56,174 nt of DNA from Burkholderiales bacterium (lineage in GTDB: Bacteria > Pseudomonadota > Gammaproteobacteria > Burkholderiales > Burkholderiaceae_C), in the NCBI GenBank assembly GCA_003963115.1, contig RXJQ01000035.1, forward strand, positions 1 to 56,174, given 5' to 3'. Numbering within the stretch: the first letter of the stretch is position 1; every line of letters starts with the position of its first letter. The notes under the pieces were generated by a model, which was not told where the DNA came from, searched no databases, and worked only from the letters and a program-made list of their open reading frames with translations. The position numbers were made by a program, and so were the translations under genes. This document shows, one piece after another, positions 17,911-28,300 of this stretch.

Positions 17911-18603
17911 ATGGGCGCCATCTACCTCTTGCGGCACGGCCAGGCTTCGTTTGGCTCCAACAACTACGACCAGCTCTCGCCGGTGGGGCACCAGCAGGCC
18001 CGCGTGCTGGGCCGGGCCTTGAAGGCGCGCGGCATCCAGCCCGAGGTGGTGATCAGCGGCAGCATGCAGCGCCATCAGGAGACGGCCTCGGGCGCGCTGG
18101 AAGAGCTGGGGCTGGCGTTGACACCGCAGCAGCATGCCGGTGTCAACGAGTTTGACCACGAGAACGTGATCGAGGTGGCCGAGCCGCGCTATGTCGACAA
18201 GCTGGTGATGATGAGCGACATGGCTGCCACGGGTGACCCGCGCCGGGCTTTTCAGAAGTTCTTCCAGGACGCCGTCTCGCGCTGGGTGGGCGGCAACCAC
18301 GATGACGAGTACGCCGAGCCCTGGTCCGTGTTCAAGCTGCGCGTGGTCTCGGCACTGGAAGACCTGGTCAAGGCCACGCCCTCCAAGGGCAGCACACTGG
18401 TGTTCACCTCGGGCGGCACGATCAGCGTGATCTGCGCGCACCTGCTGGGCTTGAACGACAGTCAGGCCTTCACGATCAACTGGACGCTGGCCAATGCCGG
18501 CGTCACCCGCATCCAGGCGGGCCGCGAAGGCCTGCACCTGATTGCCATCAATGAGCACGCACATCTGGAAACCGAGCAGCCGTCCTTGCTGACCTACCGC
18601 TGA
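17911..18603 (+). CDS. Histidine phosphatase (phosphoglycerate mutase-like)
   Basis: 230 residues beginning MGAIYLLRHGQASFGSNNYDQLSPVGHQQA. RHG contains the catalytic histidine of the branch 1 histidine phosphatase family, and the second histidine region may be VFTSGGTIS. It is 19 bp after the APH-like kinase and co-directional, so probably co-transcribed. Its partner status is suggestive: vertebrate ACAD10 carries its own phosphatase domain of a different fold (HAD). The true substrate is unknown. Confidence 0.88.
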   Translation: MGAIYLLRHGQASFGSNNYDQLSPVGHQQARVLGRALKARGIQPEVVISGSMQRHQETASGALEELGLALTPQQHAGVNEFDHENVIEVAEPRYVDKLVMMSDMAATGDPRRAFQKFFQDAVSRWVGGNHDDEYAEPWSVFKLRVVSALEDLVKATPSKGSTLVFTSGGTISVICAHLLGLNDSQAFTINWTLANAGVTRIQAGREGLHLIAINEHAHLETEQPSLLTYR

Positions 18604-18670
18604 CGCATACTGCTGATCTGGGCCGGCACGCGGACGCCGGCGAGATCAACAAGCTGGGAATGGTCAGAAC

Positions 18671-19621
18671 ATGAAAGTCTTGAAGATCGCGGGCCTGGTG
18701 CTCGCTTTACTGGTGGCGGCTTTGGTCGCCGGGGTGTGGATGGCCTGGGCGCCCGACCGCGACCCGCAATCGCTCACGGCCCGATGGGCGCAGGCCCCTT
18801 CTCAGTTCATCACCGTCGATGGCATGCAGGCCCATGTGCGTGACGAGGGGCCGCGCAACGACCCCACGCCCATCGTGCTGCTGCACGGCACCTCGGCCAG
18901 CCTGCACACCTGGGATGGCTGGGTGGCAGCACTCAAGGACAAGCACCGCGTGGTCCGCGTGGACATGCCGGGCTTTGGTCTGACCGGGCCCACGCCCGAT
19001 GGCAACTACACCATGCCGGTGTACACGCACTTCGTGATCTCGATGATGGATGCGCTGGGCATCAAGCAGGCGGTGATCGCGGGCAACTCCTTTGGCGGCT
19101 ATGTGGCCTGGAAGACCACGGTGGACCACCCGGACCGCATCAGCAAGCTGGTGCTGGTGGATGCGGGCGGCTATGACTTCAAGGCCACCTCCGTGCCGAT
19201 TGGTTTCAAGCTGGCGCAGATCTCGGCCTTGGCGCCGCTGATGAGCAAGCTGCTGCCGCGCAGCATGATCGAGTCCAGCGTGCGCAATGTCTATGGCGAT
19301 CCATCCAAGGTCACGCCCGCGTTGATCGATCGCTATTACGAACTCACGCTGCGGGCTGGCAACCGCCAGGCCCTCGTCGAGCGCTTCAAGCAGAGCAAGG
19401 GCGGCGAGTTCGAGTCGCAGATCAAGCAGATCACCAAGCCCACGCTGATCATCTGGGGCGGGCAGGACCACCTCATCCCGCCGGACAATGCCGACCGCTT
19501 CCAGCACGATATCGCGGGCAGCCGCCTGGCCGTGTTCGATGGGCTCGGCCACGTCCCCCATGAGGAAGACCCGGCAGCCACGGCAGCTGCGGTGCAGGCC
19601 TTCCTGGATGAGCTGCACTGA
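18671..19621 (+). CDS. Alpha/beta hydrolase, membrane-anchored or secreted
   Basis: 316 residues. A hydrophobic N-terminal segment (residues about 4-25) suggests a signal anchor. The fold markers are VLLHGTSASLHTWD (oxyanion loop), the nucleophile elbow GNSFGG (Ser about 141), GGQDHLIPP (acid), and GLGHVPHEEDP (His). It belongs to the haloperoxidase/esterase-type alpha/beta hydrolases. It follows the histidine phosphatase gene by 67 bp in a same-strand catabolic cluster and might release a carboxylate from an ester or lactone. Confidence 0.88.
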   Translation: MKVLKIAGLVLALLVAALVAGVWMAWAPDRDPQSLTARWAQAPSQFITVDGMQAHVRDEGPRNDPTPIVLLHGTSASLHTWDGWVAALKDKHRVVRVDMPGFGLTGPTPDGNYTMPVYTHFVISMMDALGIKQAVIAGNSFGGYVAWKTTVDHPDRISKLVLVDAGGYDFKATSVPIGFKLAQISALAPLMSKLLPRSMIESSVRNVYGDPSKVTPALIDRYYELTLRAGNRQALVERFKQSKGGEFESQIKQITKPTLIIWGGQDHLIPPDNADRFQHDIAGSRLAVFDGLGHVPHEEDPAATAAAVQAFLDELH

Positions 19622-19680
19622 CTTCGCGCTTTCCTTTTCACCACCTCGTCCATCAACCCACCCTCGCAGAAAGACAAGCC

Positions 19681-20436
19681 ATGGCCCAGCGCAGACAGAA
19701 CATCCTCATCACCGGCGCCAGCTCGGGCCTGGGCGAGGGCATGGCGCGTGAGTTCGCGGCGATGGGGCGCAACCTGGCGCTGTGCGCGCGTCGCGTGGAC
19801 CGCCTCATCGAGCTCAAGCAGGAGCTGGAGGCCAAGCACCCCGGTGTGAAGGTGTTGGTGCGGCCGCTGGACGTCAACCAGCACGAGCAGGTCTTCGAGG
19901 TGTTCCGTGCCTTCAAGCAGGAGATGGGGCAGGTCGACCGCGTCATCGTCAATGCGGGCCTGGGCAAGGGCCAGCCCATCGGCAAGGGCCGCTTCGATGC
20001 CAACTTGCAGACCGCGCAGACCAACTTCATCGCGGCGCTGGCGCAGTGCGAGGCGGCGGTGGAGATCTTCCGGGCACAGAACAGCGGGCACCTGGTCAGC
20101 ATCTCGTCGATGAGCGCGATGCGGGGTCTGCCGCGCAACCTCACCACCTATGCCGCCACCAAGGCCGGCCTGGCCGCGCTGACCGAGGGCATCCGTGCTG
20201 AGCTGCTGCGCACGCCCATCAAGGTCACCACCATCTACCCGGGCTACATCGAGACCGAGCTGAGCAGCAAATCGGCCAAGACACCGCTGATGGTCGACAC
20301 GGCTTCTGGCTGCCGCGCGCTGGTGGCCGCCATCGAGCGCGAACCCGTCAAGGCCTGCGTGCCCAGTTGGCCCTGGACGCTGGTGGGCTGGTATATGCGC
20401 AACGCGCCACTGGCTTGGATTGCGAAAATGTCGTGA
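19681..20436 (+). CDS. SDR-family oxidoreductase
   Basis: 251 residues. It shows the cofactor loop ILITGASSGLGEGMARE (residues about 8-24), NAGLGKG, the catalytic serine in SISSMSAMRG, and the YAATK tyrosine-lysine pair. This is a classical short-chain dehydrogenase/reductase. Arg40 and nearby basic residues (CARRVDR) hint at NADP. In the setting of a kinase and ACAD pair it could oxidise a 3-hydroxyacyl-CoA, as LvaD-like proteins are thought to do. It is the last gene of the cluster and starts 59 bp after the hydrolase. Confidence 0.9.
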   Translation: MAQRRQNILITGASSGLGEGMAREFAAMGRNLALCARRVDRLIELKQELEAKHPGVKVLVRPLDVNQHEQVFEVFRAFKQEMGQVDRVIVNAGLGKGQPIGKGRFDANLQTAQTNFIAALAQCEAAVEIFRAQNSGHLVSISSMSAMRGLPRNLTTYAATKAGLAALTEGIRAELLRTPIKVTTIYPGYIETELSSKSAKTPLMVDTASGCRALVAAIEREPVKACVPSWPWTLVGWYMRNAPLAWIAKMS

Positions 20437-20510
20437 CGCATTTTGTCTTTTTTTGTCACGGTCATGCACTTTGAGGTGTCTGTCGCGCGTATTTCCTAGC
20501 CGAAATCCCG

Positions 20511-20543
20511 TGTGTGTGAAATAGATTTACGCCTTCACACACA
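20511..20543. promoter_or_regulatory. Inverted repeat upstream of the TPS transporter gene
   Basis: TGTGTGTGAA (20511-20520) and TTCACACACA (20534-20543) are perfect 10 bp arms around 13 bp. It lies 51 bp before the tpsB-like start and may be an operator or an mRNA hairpin. The spacing does not fit a CRP site. Confidence 0.5.
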
Positions 20544-20593
20544 ACTCATTACATCCAACGGATCTGGGCGGAGCCGGTTGGGCGTGCATTGGC

Positions 20594-22330
20594 ATGGCAA
20601 ATCAATCCAAGGTAGTGGCGTCCTTTGCGGCGTGGGGTCTGGTTCTGGCAACGGCAAGCACGCAGGTGCTGGCGCAAAGCGCGGCAGACATTGACGCGGC
20701 CCGGCGGCAGGCCGAGATCCTGCAGCGCCAGCAGCAAGAGCAGATCAAGCGCGAGCAGGAGGCCAGGCAGCCTGCCGAGAAAGCGCCTGGCGGCATCGAC
20801 ACCCGCACGCTGGTGCCCAAGGTGGACGCGTCCAAGGCGGCCGGCAAGTGCCGTGACATCAGCGAGATCGTCATCAGCGGCGCGCCGCACCTGTCTTCAT
20901 CGGTGCGCGAGCAGATCAACAAGCAATACGCGGGACACTGTCTGGGCGTCACCGAGATCGAGCAGATCCTGGGCGAGGTCACCAAGGACTATGTGCTGCA
21001 GGGCTACGTCACGACCCGTGCCTACCTGCCGGCGCAGGACCTGACCCGGGGCAAGCTCGAGATCCTCGTGGTCGAGGGCACGATCGAGAAGCTGCGCATC
21101 GAGGACAAGGGCCACCGCAGCTTTGCGCCAGGCAACACCATCCCCGCCAAGCCCGGCGACCTACTGAACCTGCGCGATCTGGAGCAGGGTATCGACCAGA
21201 TCAACCGCCTGGCCTCCAACAAGGCCACGCTGGACATCCAGCCGGGCAGCCAGCCTGGTGGCAGCGAGGTGGTAATCCGCAACGAGCCTGCGCCCTTTTA
21301 TCACTGGATGTTCTCGCTGGACAACCAGGGCAGCTTGGCCACGGGCAAGGACCAGTTCGGAGCGAGCCTGTCGACCGACAGCCTGCTGGGCTGGTCGGAG
21401 TTCATGCTGTTCACGCACCGCGAGTCGGTGCCGGGCGACAAGCTGCACCGGTGGTCCCTCAGCGACTCCTTCCTGCTGAGCGTGCCTTATGGCTACAACA
21501 CCTTCAGCTACAACGGCAGCATCTCGCGCTATGTGAGCACGGTCCATGCACCCAGCGGCCTGGACCTCACCGCCAGTGGCGACAGCACCAGCAACGCCCT
21601 GACCTGGGACCGCGTGGTCTACCGCGACCAGCGCACCCGCGCCAATGTGGCCGGCACCTTCACGAACAAGGAAACGCGCAGCTTCCTGGAAGACCAGTTG
21701 CTGGGTGTGAGCAGCCGCAAGCTGTCCATCGTGGACCTCGATGGCAATGTCTCCACCGGTCTGGGCTCGGGCATCCTGGGCCTCAATGTGGGCTGGGCCG
21801 AAGGCCTGAGCTCGGCGGGTGCGCTGCGCGACATGGACGGCCTGCCGGACGTCGCACCGAAAGCCCAGTTCAAGAAGCTCAAGTACGGCGGCTCTTACAA
21901 CCTGCCTTTTGAGTGGCAGGGTGGCGAGTGGACGCTGAGCTCCGTGCTGACCGGACAAGCGGCCCGCACGACCTTGTACGGCTCCGAGCAGATGGCCATT
22001 GGTGGCATCTACAGCGTGCGCGGTTTCGTGCGCAGCACCCTGGCTGGCGACAGCGGCTACTACCTGCGCAATGACCTGTCGTTGCGCCAGATGATCAACC
22101 TGGCCGGGGTGCAACTGCCCACGCGCTGGTTCGTGGCCCTGGACATGGGCGCGGTGCGCAACCGCGTGCCCGAAGTGCCGCAAGGTTCGCTGGTGGGGGC
22201 CGCTGTGGGCGCCTCCATCAACTGGAAGGGCGCCACCTGGGACATCTTTGGCACCTGCCCTGTGGCCTTGCCCGATGGTCTGGAGCGTGAGCCCTGCCAG
22301 ATGTGGTTTCGCCTGAGCTTCGCGATCTGA
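20594..22330 (+). CDS. Two-partner secretion transporter (ShlB/FhaC family, TpsB)
   Basis: 578 residues. Residues 1-28 are a signal peptide ending VLA-QS. A charged helix (DIDAARRQAEILQRQQQEQIKREQEARQP region) follows, like the plug helix H1 of FhaC. POTRA-type sequence spans residues about 85-200 (ISEIVISGAP..., VLQGYVTTRAYLPAQDLTRGKLEILVVEGTIEKL). The rest is a 16-strand type barrel containing YSVRGF and ending RLSFAI. It exports its partner across the outer membrane. The 3012-residue exoprotein gene begins 37 bp downstream. No strong ribosome site precedes the ATG. Confidence 0.93.
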   Translation: MANQSKVVASFAAWGLVLATASTQVLAQSAADIDAARRQAEILQRQQQEQIKREQEARQPAEKAPGGIDTRTLVPKVDASKAAGKCRDISEIVISGAPHLSSSVREQINKQYAGHCLGVTEIEQILGEVTKDYVLQGYVTTRAYLPAQDLTRGKLEILVVEGTIEKLRIEDKGHRSFAPGNTIPAKPGDLLNLRDLEQGIDQINRLASNKATLDIQPGSQPGGSEVVIRNEPAPFYHWMFSLDNQGSLATGKDQFGASLSTDSLLGWSEFMLFTHRESVPGDKLHRWSLSDSFLLSVPYGYNTFSYNGSISRYVSTVHAPSGLDLTASGDSTSNALTWDRVVYRDQRTRANVAGTFTNKETRSFLEDQLLGVSSRKLSIVDLDGNVSTGLGSGILGLNVGWAEGLSSAGALRDMDGLPDVAPKAQFKKLKYGGSYNLPFEWQGGEWTLSSVLTGQAARTTLYGSEQMAIGGIYSVRGFVRSTLAGDSGYYLRNDLSLRQMINLAGVQLPTRWFVALDMGAVRNRVPEVPQGSLVGAAVGASINWKGATWDIFGTCPVALPDGLEREPCQMWFRLSFAI

Positions 22331-22367
22331 TCGATCGTTCCCTTCTTCGCATTCGAAAGTAGTCGCC

Positions 22368-25300
22368 ATGAACGGACACGCTTCTCTCAATCGCAGCTAC
22401 ACCCACGTTTGGAGCGATGTGCTTCAGGCCTATGTGGTCGTCCCTGAAACCGCCCGTCGCAGGGGCAAGCGCTCCGGCGTGTCGCTCAAGCCGCTGGTTC
22501 AGGCTGTGGCCGCGGCCGCCCTGGCCATGGGGGCTTCATCGGGGGCGTTCGCGCAGATCAAGCCTGCCACGACCGTGGTGCCCACCGGCAGCAACGCCAA
22601 TGCCTATATCTCGCCCAACGGCGTGCCGGTGGTCAACATCAGCACGGCCAACAGCGCGGGCATCTCGCACAACCAGTTCACGCGCTATGACGTTGAAGCC
22701 AACGGCATGGTGCTCAACAATGGCAACACCAGCCAGGTGGCGCGCCAGTCGCAACTGGCCGGCCAGGTGATGGCCAACGTGAACCTGGCCAGCGAGGCAC
22801 GCATCATCCTCAACGAGGTGGTGTCGACCAGCCGCAGTACCTTGGCCGGCTTCACCGAGGTGCTGGGCGGCAAGGCCGATGTGATCGTGGCCAACCCCAA
22901 TGGCATCACCTGCACGGGGTGCGGCTTCATCAACACCGACCGCGTCACGCTGACCACGGGTACGCCCAATCTGGCCGGTGACGGCAGCCTCACCGGCTTC
23001 ACGGTGAACCGCGGCGACATCCTGATCAACGGCATGGGCTTCAATGCCAGTGCCCAGCAGATCCTGGATATGGTGGCGCGCTCGGTGAAGCTCGATGGCC
23101 AGGTCAATGTGCCCGATCTGGGCATCGTGACCGGCGCGAACGTCTGGAACTACACCAGCCGCAACGTGACGGGCAGCGCCACCGCGACAGGCACCGTGCC
23201 GGGCTACGCGATCGACTCCACCGCGCTGGGTGGCATGTATGCAGGCCGCATTCGCCTGATCGCCACCGAAGTGGGTGTGGGCGTGCGCATGCTGGGCGAA
23301 GCCGCGGCCACGGCCGATGACTTCACCTTGAACGCGGCGGGCAAGGTGGACATCCGCAGCAAGGTCTCGGCCGAGCGCGACCTGAGCCTCACCAGCACGA
23401 TGACCGGCGCTGATGCGCTGAGCCTCACCGACGGCACCCTGACGGCGCGTCGCAACCTGAGCCTGACGGCCACATCGGGCGGTGCGACCTTCAATGGTAG
23501 CGTGCTGGTGGCCAGCAATGACCTGAGCCTGGCTTTGGGAAGCCTGACGGATGCCGCGTCCAGCACCGTGCTCGACGACAACAACAAGCGCTATGCCGGT
23601 CATGCCTTGAGCCTGACGGTGTCGCAAGCGGCCAGCATCGATGGCACGAGCTGGGGCTCGGGCAGTACGGTGAACGGCACCGTGGGCAGTTTGACGGTGG
23701 GCGCGAGCGGCGCCACGCTGTATGCCACCGACACCTTGTCGCTGACGGCCACCACGGGCAATCTGTCGCTGGGCACCGCGGCGATCGTGGCCACCAACGA
23801 CCTGAGCCTGACGGCTTCCGCCGGTGCGATCAGCACCACCGCTGGCGCCGCACAAGGCGTGGAAAGCAGCCATGGCAACATCAGCCTGAACGCGGCCACG
23901 GGCCTGAGCAATGCCGGTGTGATCAGCGCCGATGCGGGCGACGTCACCGCGCGCCTGGGCGGCACGGTCACCAACAGCGGTACCGTCTATGCCCATGGCA
24001 CGCTGGACGTGGCCGATGGCAGCAATGGCGCCACCGAGAACTTCACGAACAGCGGCACCATGCTCGCTGATGGCAGCTTGAGCCTCAAGGGCGCGGCACT
24101 CACCAACACCGGCAGCATGCAAGGTACGACCGGCAGCACGGTGACGGCCACCTCGCTCAACAACAGCGGCCTGCTGGTGGCCTCGGCCACCACGGGGCAC
24201 TCGGGCACCTTCACCTTGGGCTCGCTGACCAACAGCGGCACGCTGCAGTCGGCCCAGGACCTCACGGTCAACCTCAGCGCCGGCCTGAGCAACAGCGGCA
24301 AGCTGCTGGCTGATCACGACTTGTCGATCGCCAGTGGCAGTGCGGCGGTCAGCCTGAGCAACAGCAGCAGTGGTGTCATCCAGGCGGCCAATGCCTTGTC
24401 GGTGACGGGCAGCCAGGCGGCCTTTGGCACCCAGGCCGGCGTGCTGCTGGGCCACACGGCCACCTTGAACATTGCCAGCCTGAACAACTCGGGCACGCTG
24501 CAATCCGACACCAGCCTGGGCCTGACCACCAGCGGTGCGGTCAGCAACAGCGGCACGGTGCTGGCCAAGACGTCCTTGACCCTGGGCGCGGCCAGCCTGA
24601 GCAACAGCGGCATGCTGGAGTCCGACACCACGATGGGCCTGACCCTCAGCGGTGCCTTGACCAACACCGGCAGCGGCACCATTCTGGCCAAGACCACACA
24701 ATCGATCACGGCCGGCAGCCTGAGCAACGCTGGTGCGATCCAGGCTGATGGCGCGCAGACCGTGAACATCGGCGGTGCAGCCACCAACACGGGCACGATC
24801 CTCGCGCAAAGCACGCAAGGCTGGACCTCGGCCAGCCTCAACAACAGCGGCACGCTCGAAGCCGATGGCGCCCAGACCATGACGGTCAGCGGTGCCGTGA
24901 GCAACAGCGGCACCTTGCTGGCCAGCACGACGCAGACGGCCAGCGTGGGCAGCCTGAGCAGCAGCGGGGTGTGGGAAGCCGAGCAAGGCACGGGCCTGAC
25001 CGTGAGCGGCGCGCTGACCAACTCGGGCAAGCTGATCACCTCGGCCACGACGGGCCACAACGGCAGCATCACGGCCTCCACCTTGAGCAACACGTCGGCG
25101 GGCACGATCCAGTCGGCACAGAACCTGACCATCAGCCTCAGCGGTGCCACACTGAGCAACGCGGGCAAGATCCTGGCGGTCAATGACCTGAGCGTGACCT
25201 CCACCGGCAGCGGCCTGACCTTGAGCAACCTCAATGGCGGCTATGTGCAGGCGGGCGGCAACTCGGGCGACACCTTGACGCTCTCGGGCAACGGCTTCGT

Positions 25301-28300
25301 GCTCGACAACCAAGCTGGCTCGTGCCTGCTGGGCGACCAGTTGAGCCTGACCCTGGCTTCGCTGACCAACGCCGGCACCGTGCAAGGTGGCGCGGCCGCC
25401 AGCAGCGTGAGTGTGAGCGGCACGCTGACCAACAGCGGCACCATGACGCTGTCGACCAGCAATGCCGGCAGCGGCACCGTGACGGCCGACACCGTGAGCA
25501 ACAGCGGCACGCTGCAATCGCAAGGCGCGATGGCGCTGAACATCGCCACAAGCCTGACCAACAGCGGCACCACCTTGTCCATGGGCAATGTGACCGTGCG
25601 TGGCACGGACGGCAGCTACACCATCAACAACACCGGCCTGATGGAGTCGCGTGCGGCGCTGGACCTCAAGGGGCAGAGCGCCGGCAATGGCGTGACCATC
25701 TCGGTGGGTGGCAGCGGCGTGCTCAAGGGCGCCTCGATGGCCATGAACACCAGCAGCCTGACCATCGCCAATGGCGGCATGGTCAACACCACGGGGGCCA
25801 TGAACCTGAGCCTGGGTAGCCTGAGCATGGGTGGCTCGACCTCGCGCATCGTGGCGGGCACGGGCTCGTCCACGATCGGCATCAGCAACAGCTTCACCAA
25901 CAACGGTGCCGTCTATGCCGCTGGCAACCTGACGCTGACGGCCACGAGCATCAACAACAGCAGCACGGGCGGCATCGCGGCCAGCGGCAACCTGACGGCC
26001 CAGGCGACCGGCGGCAACTTCGACAACTACGGTGCCTTGTATGCGGGCGGCACCTTGACGGCCTCGTCGACGGGCACCTTCACCAACTACGGCACCAGTT
26101 CGGCCGCACAAGGCACGATCGACGCGGGCGGTGCGGTCGGTATCAGCGCATCGACCTTCGTCAACAGCAGCACGATCAACAGCGACGGCAACATCACCAT
26201 CTCGGCGACGACCTTCCACAATGATGTGGCCGGTGGCGATACGCGCCATTGGGTGACGGTGAGCGATTCGGGCAATGTCCACGACCGCACGGACGACTGG
26301 TACAGCTTTCCTGACGACTATGAGCGCGACTATTGGTACCGCACCCGCCGCACCGAGCAGCAGTTCTCCGGCGCGACGCCCACCTTCAAGCCGCAAATTC
26401 TGGCAGCGCAGACACTGACCATCCAGAACTTCAGCACCGGTACCAACGTGGGTGGTGTGATCTCTGGCAACACGGTGACCTTGTCGGGCAATGGCGGCGG
26501 CAGCACCTTCACCAACAATGACCTGTCCCTGAACTACATCACCTATCGCCACGATTGGGACTACTACACGCACTGGATCGCATTGGGCCCGGCCAAATAC
26601 GACGACCATGTTCTGGAAGACCACCCAGAAGTGCAGACGGGTTCAGGCCTGGTCAGCTCCATCGGGGCAGGCGTCTTTGCCAACACCCTGAATGCAGGCG
26701 GCTTTGCGCTGAGCAACGCAGGCTCACCTCAAAGCGCCTCGGCCAACAGCCGTAGTACCGGTGGTGCATCCGGTGGCAACATGAGTGGCAGCGTGTCCGG
26801 CACGTCCAGCACGTCGGGCGCTTCAGGCACGTCGGGTGCATCAGGTGTCCCGGGTACGTCGGCTTCTACAGGCTCCAGCGCCATCAATTTCCCGGGTTTG
26901 AGCCTGACACTGCCCAGCAACCCCAACGGCTTCTTTGTCGTCTCGGTCAACCCGAACGCGCACTTCCTGGTTGAAACCAACCCCTTGTATGCCGTGGGTT
27001 CCAACTTCGTGGGCTCCAACTACCTGGCCGAACGCTATGGCTTCAACCCCGATACGGTGGAGAAGCGCCTGGGTGATTCGAACTACGAGGCCTACCTGAT
27101 CCGTCAGCAGTTGATCAAGCAGACGGGCAACAACATTCTGACGGGCCAGGCCGATGAGGCCACACAGATGAAGAGCCTGATGGACAACGCCGTCACGCAA
27201 GGCAAGCAACTGGGCCTGACATGGGGCCAGCCCTTGAGCGCTGCGCAGATCGGCAACCTCAAGGAAGACATGGTCTGGATGGTGGAAACCACCGTGGCCG
27301 GCCAGAAGGTGCTGGCGCCCGTGGTCTATCTGTCGGCCGCTACCAAGGCTTCGATCGAGACTGGCGCGGTGATCGCAGCCAAGGATGTCAACCTCAACCT
27401 GACATCGCTGAGCAACACGGGCGGCACGATCAGCGGCAGCAACTCGCTGAACATCACCTCGCAAGGTGACATCACGAACCTCAGCGGCACCATCAAGGGC
27501 GGTGATGTCAGCCTGACCTCGACCAAGGGCAGCATCCGCAACGAGACCGTGGCCACGACCACCGGCGATGACAAGTACCAGAACACCGTGATCGGCAAGA
27601 CCGCAGGCATCACGGCCACCAAGGGCCTGTCGCTGGACGCGGCCAAGGACATCACCGTCAAGGGCGGCCAGGTTTCGGCTGGAGGCGACGCGTCGCTGAG
27701 CGCAGGCGGGAATGTCACCTTCGACACGATCGAAAACAAGAAGGCCAACACCACCTCATCGACCTCATCCAATGGCCTGACATCGAGCGTGACCACCACG
27801 ACCGTGGCCACCACCGAGCAGATCAAGTCGGGGCTGACGACCGGTGGCAACCTCAGCATCAAGTCCAAGAACGACATTACCCTGGCCGGTACCGATGTGA
27901 AGGCCGGTGGCAATGCCGATCTGGATGCCGGCGGCAGCGTCAACCTGCTGGCCCGGGCCAACAGCACCAAGACCACGTCGAGCACAACCACCTCGGGTCT
28001 CGGTGTGGGTGGTGGCCTGGTGGGCAGCCAGACCACGGACACGGTCAAGGGCAGCGACCGCAACGTCGGCACCACGCTCAATGTGGGCGGCAATGCCTCG
28101 ATGACCGCCAAGAAGGACATCACGCTGGAAGGCGCGACCGTCGACGTGAAGGGTGACGGCAAGCTCAATGCCGGCAACAACATCAATGTGCTGGCTGGCA
28201 AGGACGCCGACTACAGCAAGACCACGACCAAGACCACGACCTTCCTGAAGGTGGACAGCGGCAGTGGCGAGTCGGGCTCCAATTCGCAGTCCTCGTCCGG

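Noticed and set aside
20511..20543. CRP binding site at the GT/AC inverted repeat
   Set aside because: TGTGA and TCACA are present but 15 bp apart instead of 6, so it does not fit a CRP site.
22536..26624. Open frame of 1362 codons antisense to the TpsA gene
   Set aside because: The coding strand has strong codon bias and repeats, which leave the opposite frame open. The predicted protein is low complexity (Ala/Arg/Gln/His) with no family features or ribosome site.
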